A stretch of DNA of 64,000 nt from a bacterium D16-50. GTDB taxonomy: Bacteria > Bacillota > Clostridia > Lachnospirales > Lachnospiraceae. How positions within the stretch are numbered: position 1 is the stretch's first letter; each line of letters opens with the position of its first letter. The position numbers and the translations under genes are program-made. Location: positions 124,001 to 188,000 of the forward strand of contig RAZA01000003.1 in NCBI GenBank assembly GCA_003612485.1, in the 5' to 3' direction. A model generated the notes under the pieces. It did not search any database. It was not told the origin of the DNA and saw nothing but the letters and a program-made list of their open reading frames with translations. Shown one piece after another: positions 8,812 to 17,361 of this stretch.

Positions 8812-8840
8812 ATTGTATCGGAATCCCGAAATTTTTACAA
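8812..8840 (-). promoter_or_regulatory. Promoter upstream of comEA
   Basis: Minus strand: TTGTAA (8840-8835), 17-bp spacer, TACAAT (8817-8812). It lies about 100 nt before comEA with no other gene between, and probably drives comEA, the WalRK-like pair and the GerMN gene down to the terminator near 4.87 kb. Confidence 0.55.
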
Positions 8841-8889
8841 GTAACTTTCGCAAAAAATAAGAAAATACAAAGAACCTCTCTTCCTCTTC

Positions 8890-9321
8890 TCATTTCCATT
8901 TGAAGATGATGATACCGGCAACGGCCACCGCCATTCCCAGAGCCTTCCTCCACTCCCAGGGCTGCTTCTCCACCCCGAACCATCCAAGGAGCTCTATGGC
9001 GTAGGCCACCGCCAGCTGGGCCACCACAATCAACATCACGGCTTTGGCAGGCCCCAGCAAATCCATGCTCTTGATCACCGTGTAGGTAATGAAAGCTCCG
9101 ATGGCTCCTCCCAGCAGCATGTACTTTGGCTCCACCCGGAAAACATGAAGGAGATTGCTTCTGTCCGTGGCCACCCACGCCCCCAGACAGACCACCAAAG
9201 CCGTCAGCTGCACGAAGGCGCTGGCCGCCCAATTGCTGGAGGCCTTGGTCACCTGAGTGTTGAACACCCCCTGCACGCTCATCAGAGCTCCTGAAATCAA
9301 TGCAATAAAAAAACCAACCAT
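8890..9321 (-). CDS. Small DMT-family (YdcZ/DUF606-type) membrane transporter
   Basis: A 143-residue, almost wholly hydrophobic protein with about five transmembrane helices. It begins MVGFFIALISGALMSVQGVFNTQ and has the internal pattern ALVVCLGAWVATDRSN, followed by GGAIGAFITYTVIKSMDLLGPAKAVMLIVVAQL, matching the YdcZ/DUF606 group of the drug/metabolite transporter superfamily. Such half-size proteins work as dimers; the substrate is unknown. AAGGAAGG stands before ATG at 9321. A 15-bp palindrome (GGAAAC, 3 nt, GTTTCC) lies some 35 nt upstream; its role is unclear. Confidence 0.8.
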   Translation of the reverse strand: MVGFFIALISGALMSVQGVFNTQVTKASSNWAASAFVQLTALVVCLGAWVATDRSNLLHVFRVEPKYMLLGGAIGAFITYTVIKSMDLLGPAKAVMLIVVAQLAVAYAIELLGWFGVEKQPWEWRKALGMAVAVAGIIIFKWK

Positions 9322-9420
9322 GGGTTACACCTTCCTTTTCAAATCCGCCCGTTACGGAAACAAGGTTTCCTGCGTCTTATCTTAAAGTGTATCCCATGAT
9401 CGGAATAATATGCGTACCAT

Positions 9421-10824
9421 CTATTGCGGCAGCCCCTCTGTCTGCATGGCGATCTGGGCCGCCAGCTCTTGTATCAGAGCCGTCACGTCGGCGCCGTTCC
9501 ACACCTTTGAAAACAGCCCCTCCAGCTGCATCCAGAAATTGCTGGTCTCCATCATTTTGGGCAGCGGCACGCTGTCCGCATACTCTGCCTTGAAGACCTG
9601 CAGCAAAGTGTCGTCCTGATCCGTCCGCAGGTTAGCCGAGATCTTGCCTGTCCGCCCGTACAGATAATCCGCGCACTCCTCCGTCAGATAGGCGGCAAAC
9701 CGGTTCGCCAGCTCTTTGTGCCTGGAATAGCCGTTTATGGCCACCACATTGGTGACGGACATGGAACGGCTCTTAAGCTCCTCGCTGACCCAGGGCATTC
9801 TGGTGATTCCGTACTCAAAGCCCAGCCTTCCCTCTGCTCTGGCATCTTCCAGCCTTTTCACCACATCCGTGGTGGCAATGGTAAAGACGACCTTCCCGTC
9901 TATGAAATCCTGCACCACGGAATCGTATGTCACCGTGTCGGATTCTATATAAAAATACTGGTTCAGCGCCTTATAGACCTCCAGACACTGCATGGCCTCC
10001 GGATTATCGATGTCGATGTCGGCAGGCGAGTCCCCCGCGTCTCCCCCCACCACGATATAGTTGCCCGTAATCCAATAATTATAGAAAATGTCGGAGACAT
10101 CCCATTTCAGAATGCCCTCCACCCCCATGGGCAGATCGAAGGTATACGCTATATTCAGAATGTCGTTCATGGTGGCAGGCACCGCGTTGGCCAAGTATTC
10201 CTCCGTCTTCGCCGCAAGCTCTCCCTCGTCCACCGCGATCCCGTCGGAGTCCTCCGGCGGCGTCCCCTCCACGTCTCCGTTGCCCAGAAGCTCCTTTAAG
10301 GCGCTCTGGGCGGCCCATTCCGCCAGATAGTTTTTATTATAAAGCAGCGCGCTGGTCTCAAAGAAAAGCGGATACGCCACCTTCATCCCCTGATAGGAAA
10401 CTGCCGACAGCCCGGCGGCCGGAAAATGCTCCTGATTGCAGATTCCCGCCACGTCCTGAATCTGGGAGGCCAGACCTGAAAGATAGGCCTTCTCCAGAGA
10501 ATCATGGCTCACGATATATGCATCCGGCGCATGGTCCTCCGCAAGAGTGGCCTCATTGATGGCCTCCAGATACTCGCTCTCGGAGACAAGGCGGGGAATC
10601 ACATGGACATCCTCCTCTTCCCCGAAAGCCACGGCGGCGCTGTTGATAAAATTGGTCATGGAATCATCGGAATACCAGAAATAAATCGTCTCCTTGCGGT
10701 CAAACCATTGCAGCGGGGCATTGTCGGACTCCGGCTCTGCCGTGTACAAAATACCTCCCCACAAAACGGCGGCAGCCATGACCGCCACGGCCGCCACCGC
10801 TCCAAATCTCTTTGTCAGATGCAT
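9421..10824 (-). CDS. Extracellular solute-binding protein (sugar-type), membrane anchored
   Basis: A 467-residue protein with an N-terminal hydrophobic helix (residues 8-28) and no lipobox Cys, so it is probably tethered by an uncleaved signal anchor. The body resembles family-1 solute-binding proteins (maltose/oligosaccharide type): EEDVHVIPRLVSESEYLEAINEATL, YLSGLASQIQDVA and, near the end, NGYSRHKELANRFAAYLTEECADYL. No permease or ATPase gene is nearby. It starts 12 nt after argD with GGGAGC before the ATG, so it is probably expressed with the arginine genes; whether the link is functional is unknown. Confidence 0.75.
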   Translation of the reverse strand: MHLTKRFGAVAAVAVMAAAVLWGGILYTAEPESDNAPLQWFDRKETIYFWYSDDSMTNFINSAAVAFGEEEDVHVIPRLVSESEYLEAINEATLAEDHAPDAYIVSHDSLEKAYLSGLASQIQDVAGICNQEHFPAAGLSAVSYQGMKVAYPLFFETSALLYNKNYLAEWAAQSALKELLGNGDVEGTPPEDSDGIAVDEGELAAKTEEYLANAVPATMNDILNIAYTFDLPMGVEGILKWDVSDIFYNYWITGNYIVVGGDAGDSPADIDIDNPEAMQCLEVYKALNQYFYIESDTVTYDSVVQDFIDGKVVFTIATTDVVKRLEDARAEGRLGFEYGITRMPWVSEELKSRSMSVTNVVAINGYSRHKELANRFAAYLTEECADYLYGRTGKISANLRTDQDDTLLQVFKAEYADSVPLPKMMETSNFWMQLEGLFSKVWNGADVTALIQELAAQIAMQTEGLPQ

Positions 10825-10836
10825 ATTCTGCTCCCA

Positions 10837-12024
10837 TCAATCTATACAGTCATCCAAAATATCTATCATCTCGTCGATATGCCTGCGGGAAATAATCAGA
10901 GGGGGCACGAAACGGATGATGTCCGTCCCCGCGTTGATCAGAATCAAGCCTTCCTCCAGCGCCTTATTGATGACGGGCCCCACCGGCCGGTCTAACACCA
11001 GCCCCTGCATAAGCCCGGCCCCCCGGCGCTCCACGATACAGCCATGCCTATCCTTCAGCTGGTCCAGACACTGCTCCAGATAAGGCGCAACCTCCCGCAC
11101 ATGATCTATTATATGGTTCTCCTCAAATAAATCAAGCACTTTTTCCACCGCAGTGCAGGCCAGCGGATTCCCCCCATAGGTGGTTCCATGGTCCCCCGCC
11201 GTCAAAGACGCGGCGCCCACTTCTTCCGTCATGAGAAAAGCGCCCACGGGCACGCCGCAGCCCAAGCCCTTCGCCGTGGTCATGATGTCGGGCTTCACAC
11301 CGTATTTCTGCCACGCGTACATATATCCCGTCCGGCCCATGCCGCACTGGATCTCGTCCAGAATCAAAAGCGCGCCCCTCTCGTCGCAGAGAGCCCTCAC
11401 GCCCTTCAGGAAATCCTCCTCAGCAGGCAGCATGCCGCCCTCCCCCTGAACCGTCTCCAGCAAAACCGCGCAGGTTTTCTCCGTCATGGCCGCCTTCACG
11501 CTCTCCAGATCATTCAGATCCGCAAACCGGATATTTCCGATCATGGGCTGAAAGGCCTCTCTGTACTTGGGATTTCCCGTCACGGAAAGGGCTCCCATTG
11601 TTCTGCCGTGGAAGGAACGGTTCATGGCAATGATCTCATGATCCGTGGATCCGTCCTTCAGATACGCGTACTTTCTGGCCGCCTTGACAGCCCCCTCGAT
11701 GGCCTCCGCCCCGGAATTGGTGAAAAAAACCCTGTCCATGCCGGAAAACTTCTTGAGCTTTTTTGCCGCGTTTATGGCAGGGATATTGTAATAATAGTTC
11801 GAGGTATGGATCAGCTTATCGATCTGCGCCTTTAAGGCATTGTTATATTCTTCATTATGATACCCAAGCGCAAACACTGCAATACCTGCCACGAAATCAA
11901 GGTATTTCGTTCCCTCCACATCGTATAGGTACACGCCGTTTCCTCGATCCAACACAATCTGATAACGATTATAGGTATGAAGAAGCGCCTCTTCCGCCTC
12001 CTGAATATATTCCTGCATGTCCAT
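10837..12024 (-). CDS. argD: Acetylornithine aminotransferase
   Basis: A 395-residue class-III PLP aminotransferase of normal ArgD length. Diagnostic segments are the N-terminal 'RYQIVLDRGNGVYLYDVEG', FTNSGAEAIEGAVKAARKY (phosphate-binding region), LILDEIQCGMGRTG (Asp contacting the pyridine N) and TTAKGLGCGVPVGAFL with the Schiff-base Lys. It converts N-acetylglutamate semialdehyde to N-acetylornithine in arginine synthesis. It is transcribed with argB (35-nt gap). No argC is visible in the window. Confidence 0.93.
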   Translation of the reverse strand: MDMQEYIQEAEEALLHTYNRYQIVLDRGNGVYLYDVEGTKYLDFVAGIAVFALGYHNEEYNNALKAQIDKLIHTSNYYYNIPAINAAKKLKKFSGMDRVFFTNSGAEAIEGAVKAARKYAYLKDGSTDHEIIAMNRSFHGRTMGALSVTGNPKYREAFQPMIGNIRFADLNDLESVKAAMTEKTCAVLLETVQGEGGMLPAEEDFLKGVRALCDERGALLILDEIQCGMGRTGYMYAWQKYGVKPDIMTTAKGLGCGVPVGAFLMTEEVGAASLTAGDHGTTYGGNPLACTAVEKVLDLFEENHIIDHVREVAPYLEQCLDQLKDRHGCIVERRGAGLMQGLVLDRPVGPVINKALEEGLILINAGTDIIRFVPPLIISRRHIDEMIDILDDCID

Positions 12025-12059
12025 GGCCTGCCTGTCCTCCTATTCTGTTACGGTCCTGC

Positions 12060-12944
12060 CTACTCCGTCTCCTCATCCCTCACGATTGCGGTGCCTACGC
12101 CCTGTCTGGTGAAGATCTCCAGCAATAGGCAGTGGGGGATCCTGCCGTCCAAAATATGAACCCTCTGCACGCCGCCATACACCGCGGAGGTGCAGTTGGC
12201 AAGCTTAGGCAGCATACCGCCCCCGATGAAGCCCCCTTCCACCAGTTTCTCCGCCTCTGCAGCAGAAAGTCTGGAAATAAAGCTGGACTTGTCATTGATA
12301 TCCCGGTACAGCCCCTCGATATCTGTCAGAAATGCCAGCTTCTCCGCCTTCACCGCCTTGGCCACGGCGCAGGCCGCATCATCCGCATTGATATTGTAGG
12401 TCTGAAAATGCTCGTCCAGCCCAATGGGAGCCACGATGGGAAGAAAATCCTTCTCCAGAAGGTCGAAGAGTACCTTGGGATTCACATCGGTGATCTCTCC
12501 CACGAACCCTATGTCCTGCCCCTGAGCATACTTTTTTTCCACCTGCAGAAGCCCGCCGTCCTTGCCGCACACGCCCACGGCCTTAACTCCCAATTCCTGA
12601 ACCATGGTCACCAGATCCTTGTTCACCTTGTTCAGAACCATCTCCGCGATCTCCATAGTCTCGCCGTCAGTGACCCGCAGACCGTTTACAAAGGCGGATT
12701 CCTTCCCTACTTTCCCCACCCAGCGGCTGATCTCCTTGCCGCCTCCGTGAACGATGATGGGCTTGAAACCCACCAGCTTTAAAAGCGTTACATCCTTTAT
12801 GACATTCCTCTGAAGCTCCTGATTGCTCATGGCGCTTCCGCCGTACTTCACCACGATGATCTTACGGTTGAAGCGCTGGATATACGGCAGGGCCTCAATG
12901 AGTACCTCCGCCTTCTGAAGCACATTCTCCATATCTTTTTCCAT
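12060..12944 (-). CDS. argB: Acetylglutamate kinase
   Basis: The frame is open from 13028, but family members begin just before '[14 protein letters not shown]', so ATG at 12944 ([15 protein letters not shown]) is chosen, with GGAAAGGA upstream; 294 residues, normal length. The glycine-rich VVKYGGSAM and [13 protein letters not shown] loops, CGKDGGLLQ and the [21 protein letters not shown] segments are all typical of the amino-acid kinase fold. It phosphorylates N-acetylglutamate. The N-terminal helix suggests the hexameric, arginine-inhibited form. A separate promoter (13078-13105) lies between it and the upstream sulfatase gene. Confidence 0.93.
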   Translation of the reverse strand: MEKDMENVLQKAEVLIEALPYIQRFNRKIIVVKYGGSAMSNQELQRNVIKDVTLLKLVGFKPIIVHGGGKEISRWVGKVGKESAFVNGLRVTDGETMEIAEMVLNKVNKDLVTMVQELGVKAVGVCGKDGGLLQVEKKYAQGQDIGFVGEITDVNPKVLFDLLEKDFLPIVAPIGLDEHFQTYNINADDAACAVAKAVKAEKLAFLTDIEGLYRDINDKSSFISRLSAAEAEKLVEGGFIGGGMLPKLANCTSAVYGGVQRVHILDGRIPHCLLLEIFTRQGVGTAIVRDEETE

Positions 12945-13077
12945 GGCCGTTGCATCCTTTCCTTTTTTTGCGGCGCCCAAGGCCCCGCGCTCTTCCTGAC
13001 AGAACGGTCCGCCGGCCATTGCCTGCACACCGCGCTCCGGCGCCTCCCGCCGGAAAACCCGCCTGCGGACTTACCTA

Positions 13078-13105
13078 ATCATACCACGTTCTGCTCAGGA
13101 ATCAA
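13078..13105 (-). promoter_or_regulatory. Probable promoter for argB-argD
   Basis: Minus strand: TTGATT (13105-13100), 16-bp spacer, TATGAT (13083-13078), in the 210-nt gap after the sulfatase gene. It would give argBD a start independent of argJ. No convincing ARG box was found. Confidence 0.4.
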
Positions 13106-13154
13106 CCATCTTATGGCAATATTTCCTCAAATTCGGGTTCCGGGGCATAGGCGG

Positions 13155-14657
13155 CTACTTCTTCCTGACGGCCTCCTTCATGGGCAGTCCCGTGTCATAA
13201 TCCAGCTGCCGCGGCTCATATTCCTCAGCCTCCCTCTGTCTGGTATAGCCGGTATACCCCCAGGTAGGCTCTCCAAGCCCCTTTCTCCACTGCCTATGCT
13301 CCCACTGATATCCTCTGAAAGGATCTCTGGTAGCATTCATCCAGTCTAAAAGCAGACGGTGGAGTCTGACCTTTTCCTCCTCGTAAGCCTCATCCCAGAT
13401 CAGGTTTTTCATCTCATACGGATCCTTTTCCTGATCATAAAACTCATCCGTGGAATCCAGCAGATGCACCGCCAGCTTGTACCTTCCGTCAAAAATAGCC
13501 CGCATCATCTGAATCCCCCCGAAACCGTCATGATCGATCTCATAGCGGGTGAACTCCGTCACCACATAATCATTGGTTCTGATCTCCGGGTTATAGACCT
13601 CCTGCAGAAGACTCCTGCCTTCAAAGCATTTCGGAACCGGAACCCCCATATACTCCAGAATCAACGGAGGAAGATTGATGTGGCTCACCGGATTTTTATC
13701 CACAGCGCCCTCGGGCACTCCCGGCCCTGCAATCAAAAGCGGAATCCGGGCCACCTCGTTGTACATCACCGGTCCCTTGGCATAAAGGCAATGGCTCTCC
13801 AAGGCATCCCCATGATCCGAAGTATAGATTACCAGCGCGTCAGGGGCATAACGGGCGATGCTCTCCAGCACCCGCCCAAGCTGCGCGTCCGCAAAGGAAT
13901 TACAGCCCAAAAATCCCGGAACTTTGATCCTGACCTTGTCCCTATCACTCTCCCGATTCTTTCCCGCCCAGATCTTCTGATACTGGGGCTTTCCCTCCAG
14001 CGTGTCCCATACGTTTGGAGACTTGGGAAATTCATAGTCCTCGAACATGGAAGCATAGGGTTCCGGACATAGGCCCGGATCATGGGGCTCATCCAGAGAC
14101 ATGGTCAGAAAAAAGTCCTCGTCTCCGTGCTTCTCCAAAAAGTCTACGGCCCGATCTCCACAGCGATACCCGAAGGTAAAATCCCCTTGGATATTCCGGC
14201 GATTCGTCTCCTTTTTCCGCGACGCCACTCTCTCCTCTTCCGTCAGCTCCTCCAGATAGCATCTCATGTCATACCAGTATTCGGGTGCCCAGCCTTCCGG
14301 GCAGATCCCCTGACCAAAGTAATCGCCTCCGTCCAAATGCCATTTGCCGATGTACGCCGTGCGGATTCCATGGTCGGCCAGCCGCTGGCCGATGGTCTTC
14401 ACATTCGCCCCCAGAGGGACGCAATTGGTGAAGCTGCCGTTTGAATGAGGATAAACCCCTGTAAACAACGCCGAGCGCGCAGGCCCGCAGACCGGCTGGC
14501 AGCAATAGGCATTGTCATACCGCACGCCTCTTTCCGCCAGAGCGTCAAGATTGGGCGTATGAACCTCCGGGTTGCCGTAGCACCCCACCATATCCTGTCT
14601 GGTGGAATCTGTCATAAGCAAAACAATCTGTTTCCTTCCTCTACCTTGATCTGTCAT
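13155..14657 (-). CDS. Sulfatase (alkaline-phosphatase superfamily), cytoplasmic
   Basis: A 500-residue type-I sulfatase. The N-terminus (IVLLMTDSTRQDMVGCYG, metal-binding Asp) is followed by the sulfatase motif CGPARSALFTG near residue 57, a CxPxR sequence whose Cys would be converted to formylglycine by FGE or anSME. GKWHLDGGDYF and VIYTSDHGDALESH provide further active-site residues. There is no signal peptide, so it acts in the cytosol. GGGAGG precedes ATG at 14657. It lies 32 nt after argJ and before argB, splitting the arginine genes. The substrate is unknown; the nearby sugar-type binding protein hints at a sulfated sugar, which is only inference. Confidence 0.88.
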   Translation of the reverse strand: MTDQGRGRKQIVLLMTDSTRQDMVGCYGNPEVHTPNLDALAERGVRYDNAYCCQPVCGPARSALFTGVYPHSNGSFTNCVPLGANVKTIGQRLADHGIRTAYIGKWHLDGGDYFGQGICPEGWAPEYWYDMRCYLEELTEEERVASRKKETNRRNIQGDFTFGYRCGDRAVDFLEKHGDEDFFLTMSLDEPHDPGLCPEPYASMFEDYEFPKSPNVWDTLEGKPQYQKIWAGKNRESDRDKVRIKVPGFLGCNSFADAQLGRVLESIARYAPDALVIYTSDHGDALESHCLYAKGPVMYNEVARIPLLIAGPGVPEGAVDKNPVSHINLPPLILEYMGVPVPKCFEGRSLLQEVYNPEIRTNDYVVTEFTRYEIDHDGFGGIQMMRAIFDGRYKLAVHLLDSTDEFYDQEKDPYEMKNLIWDEAYEEEKVRLHRLLLDWMNATRDPFRGYQWEHRQWRKGLGEPTWGYTGYTRQREAEEYEPRQLDYDTGLPMKEAVRKK

Positions 14658-14689
14658 TTTCGCCTCCCATTCCGATTTTTTCCCTCTCC

Positions 14690-15913
14690 TCAGCTTCTAT
14701 AGTCCGCATTGATCTTCACATAATCATAGCTCAAATCGCATCCCCAGGCCACGGCCTCCCCGGTACCCATGTGCATGTCCGCCAAAATAACCACCTCCGG
14801 CTGGGAAAGGATTCTGGCGGCATCCTCCTCGCTGTACTCCCTAGCGGATCCGTCTCCGAAAATGTGGATCCTCTCCTGACCGGCCTGAAAATACAGATCC
14901 ACCTTTTCCGGATCGAACTTCACGCCGGAATATCCCAAAGCGCACAGAATTCTCCCGAAGTTGGCGTCATGGCCGAACACCGCCGCTTTGGTAAGGGAGG
15001 AGCATATCACCGACTTCGCCAAAATTCTGGCCTCCTCCTTGGACCCTGCTCCCACTACTCTGGCTTCCACCAAAGCGGTAGCGCCCTCACCGTCTCCGGC
15101 CATCTGTCTGGCCAGATAGGTATTCACAAAGCGCAGCGCCTCACAAAAGACAGCATAGTCCTCCCCCTCGTCCCTTATCTCCTCATTCCCAGCCAGACCG
15201 TTGGCCATGATGATAAGGGTATCGTTGGTGCTGGTGTCCCCGTCCACGGAAACCATGTTGAAGGTATCCACAATGTCCTCCCTCAGGGCCTTCTGAAGCA
15301 TCTCCTTTGAAATCCTTGCATCCGTGGCAAGGAATCCCAGCATGGTACACATATTGGGATGGATCATGCCTGAGCCCTTGCACATTCCTCCCAGCGTCAC
15401 GGTCTTTCCGCCGATGGTCATCTCCACGGCGATCTCCTTTGGATGTGTATCCGTAGTCATAATGGCCATGGCGGCGTCGCGGGCAGCATCACGCCCCTCG
15501 GATTTGGCCTCCGCCAGCTTCTCTATGCCCTTCATGATCCTATCCTCGGGAAGCTGCACGCCAATGACCCCCGTGGACGCTATCAGCACCGCATCCGCAG
15601 GAATCCCCAGAAGCCTTCCGGCGCATTCCGCCTCCCTCCGGCAGCAGTCCATCCCCTGTCTGCCCGTGGCGGAGTTCGCCATTCCTGTATTCACCACAGC
15701 CGCCTGCACAAAGGAAGACTTGTCCACTACCTCCATGTCCCACATCACGGGAGCTGCCTTCACCACATTGGTGGTAAAGGTTCCTGCCGCCACGCAGGGC
15801 GCCGTACTGTACACAAGCGCCATGTCCCTGCGGTTGTGATACTTCACCCCCGCCTCCACTCCTGCCGCCTGAAATCCTTTCGCCGCGTTTATGCCGCCTT
15901 CGATCTGTCTCAT
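14690..15913 (-). CDS. argJ: Glutamate N-acetyltransferase / ornithine acetyltransferase
   Basis: ATG at 15913 (MRQIEGGINAAKGFQAAGV) has GGAGG seven bases upstream and fits the family start better than the frame opening at 15934; 407 residues. The protein is autocleaved before the Thr of KGSGMIHPNMCTMLGF (Cys replaces the usual Ala at position -1), producing alpha and beta chains. It transfers the acetyl group from N-acetylornithine to glutamate, and in bifunctional forms also uses acetyl-CoA. The GNAT gene 17 nt upstream could provide the priming acetyl-glutamate step (inference). Confidence 0.94.
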   Translation of the reverse strand: MRQIEGGINAAKGFQAAGVEAGVKYHNRRDMALVYSTAPCVAAGTFTTNVVKAAPVMWDMEVVDKSSFVQAAVVNTGMANSATGRQGMDCCRREAECAGRLLGIPADAVLIASTGVIGVQLPEDRIMKGIEKLAEAKSEGRDAARDAAMAIMTTDTHPKEIAVEMTIGGKTVTLGGMCKGSGMIHPNMCTMLGFLATDARISKEMLQKALREDIVDTFNMVSVDGDTSTNDTLIIMANGLAGNEEIRDEGEDYAVFCEALRFVNTYLARQMAGDGEGATALVEARVVGAGSKEEARILAKSVICSSLTKAAVFGHDANFGRILCALGYSGVKFDPEKVDLYFQAGQERIHIFGDGSAREYSEEDAARILSQPEVVILADMHMGTGEAVAWGCDLSYDYVKINADYRS

Positions 15914-15930
15914 CCTTTTACCTCCCCAAA

Positions 15931-16407
15931 TCACTTATTGAATGCCGTTATATTCGCCTCGTTCAGCGTAAAATCATAATAGTTCAAATCTTCTCTTCTG
16001 GTCCAGCCGATCTGATTCCAGAAAGCGTTGCCCACGTCGTTTGCCGTGAACGCAATAAGGCTCACCTTGTTGATCTCCTCCGCCCTCAGGGCGTTCATGC
16101 AGTGTACCACCATGGCCTTGCCGATTCCCTTCCTGCGGCAGTCCTCCCTGACACACACATGGTATAGGCAGCCCCGCCTGCCGTCATGGCCGCAGAGAAT
16201 ACCTCCGATGATGGTTCCGTCATCACCAACCGCCACCACGCTGGTGGAGGGATTCCTCCTAAGAAAACGTTCTACTCCCTCTCTGGAATCATCAATGCTG
16301 CGGATGGCAAATCCCCTGATGCTCATCCATAATGCCCGCAGCCCCTCATAGTCCTCTGCCGTCATGGTTCTGACGCAAAAGCTCTTCTCGTCCGTATGTC
16401 CGCCCAT
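15931..16407 (-). CDS. GNAT-family N-acetyltransferase
   Basis: A 158-residue single-domain acetyltransferase. The acetyl-CoA loop is VREDCRRKGIGKAMVVHCM (R-x-x-G-x-G/A), preceded by the strand IIGGILCGHDGRRGCLYHV and followed by LIAFTANDVGNAFWNQIGW. It is the first gene of the arg transcript, with a near-consensus promoter, and ends 17 nt before argJ. Its position suggests either a glutamate N-acetyltransferase (ArgA-like) or an unrelated small-molecule acetylase; sequence alone does not decide. Confidence 0.82.
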   Translation of the reverse strand: MGGHTDEKSFCVRTMTAEDYEGLRALWMSIRGFAIRSIDDSREGVERFLRRNPSTSVVAVGDDGTIIGGILCGHDGRRGCLYHVCVREDCRRKGIGKAMVVHCMNALRAEEINKVSLIAFTANDVGNAFWNQIGWTRREDLNYYDFTLNEANITAFNK

Positions 16408-16453
16408 CCTGCCGTTTCTCCCATGCTTTCTTTTTTATATGTGAAATGTAAAT

Positions 16454-16482
16454 AGTATACACTGTTTTTCCCAAAAGGACAA
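16454..16482 (-). promoter_or_regulatory. Promoter of the GNAT-argJ operon
   Basis: Minus strand: TTGTCC (16482-16477), 17-bp spacer, TATACT (16459-16454), about 47 nt before the GNAT start codon. This is a good housekeeping promoter. Confidence 0.65.
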
Positions 16483-16533
16483 GAACCGGATTCCAAAACC
16501 ATGACAGAACCTAAAAAAGCGCACAAAAACCAG

Positions 16534-16559
16534 AAAAACTGCAGTTTTGGCTGCAGCTT
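16534..16559 (-). terminator. Terminator downstream of gatD
   Basis: On the minus strand AAGCTGCAG, loop CCAAAA, CTGCAGTT, followed by a T run (A-run at 16534-16538). The stem is 6 bp plus A-T and G-T pairs. It sits between gatD (ends 16627) and the promoter of the arg operon. Confidence 0.6.
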
Positions 16560-16626
16560 CTCCGGTCCTTTATATAGAGCAGCTTCCTTTTTAGATCATT
16601 AAGGCGGCGCTCCGACGGCGTGAGGC

Positions 16627-17361
16627 CTACCCCAGACGTCTCTCTTTCCCATACCGTTTCACAATATACTGGCTGGCCGCATGCTCCAGCTCGTCCGGCA
16701 GCGGCTCCAGTTTTGCCCCGTTTCCGTATTTCCTCTTCAGCGCCCTCTCCAGAAGGTAGTCGCAGACTTCCGGATTCTTGGGCAGCAGAGGGCCATGGAG
16801 ATAAGTGGCCACCACATTCTTGTACAATACTCCCTCCCATTCCCCCCGATCCGTGTTCCCATGTCCCTGACGCACCCTTCCAAAGGGGGTATGGTTCCCG
16901 ATATAGGTACGCCCGCTGTGGTTCTCGAATCCCACCACGGGACTGCCGAATGCCGCGCTGTCCAGAATCACGTCCCCCGCCAGACGCTCCGGTTTCCACT
17001 CCGTATAGATATCAAGAATTCCTAGACCCTCTATCATCGTATTTTGGGTGCGGTAGTAATTCCCCAACAGCTGATATCCACCGCAGACTGCAAGCAATAC
17101 CCCCCCTGATTCAATAAAATCCCTCAGCCTTCCTCCAATTCCCTTAAGATACCTGCAGGCAATTTCCTGCTCCCTATCGGAGCCTCCTCCCAACAGCACG
17201 ATGTCCACCTTCTGAAAGTCAATTGCGCTGCCCCCGGAAAACAAACACACCTCTCCCTCCATGCCCCTCCACTGCAAGCGCTTCTGAAGACATTTCACAT
17301 TGCCTGTGTCACCGTACAAATTGAGCAGATTTGGATATAAATACCCCACAGTCAACTTCAT
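16627..17361 (-). CDS. gatD: Lipid II isoglutaminyl synthase, glutaminase subunit GatD
   Basis: A 244-residue class-I (triad) glutamine amidotransferase of the CobB/CobQ-like group. The start MKLTVGYLYPNLLNLYGDTGN is the standard GatD N-terminus. The nucleophilic Cys lies in GVLLAVCGGYQLLG (near residue 94) and the catalytic His in VVATYLHGPLLPKNPE. It releases ammonia that MurT uses to amidate the D-Glu of the peptidoglycan stem peptide. The gene begins 53 nt inside the 3' end of murT in another frame, an unusually long overlap that suggests tight coupling of the two subunits. Confidence 0.93.
   Translation of the reverse strand: MKLTVGYLYPNLLNLYGDTGNVKCLQKRLQWRGMEGEVCLFSGGSAIDFQKVDIVLLGGGSDREQEIACRYLKGIGGRLRDFIESGGVLLAVCGGYQLLGNYYRTQNTMIEGLGILDIYTEWKPERLAGDVILDSAAFGSPVVGFENHSGRTYIGNHTPFGRVRQGHGNTDRGEWEGVLYKNVVATYLHGPLLPKNPEVCDYLLERALKRKYGNGAKLEPLPDELEHAASQYIVKRYGKERRLG

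Noticed and set aside
9421..10824. Solute-binding protein as part of an arginine transporter
   Set aside because: The sequence is of the sugar-binding type, without permease or ATPase genes next to it.
16511..16999. Minus-strand 162-residue frame
   Set aside because: Out-of-frame shadow of gatD running through its terminator; Gly/Arg-rich with no family match.
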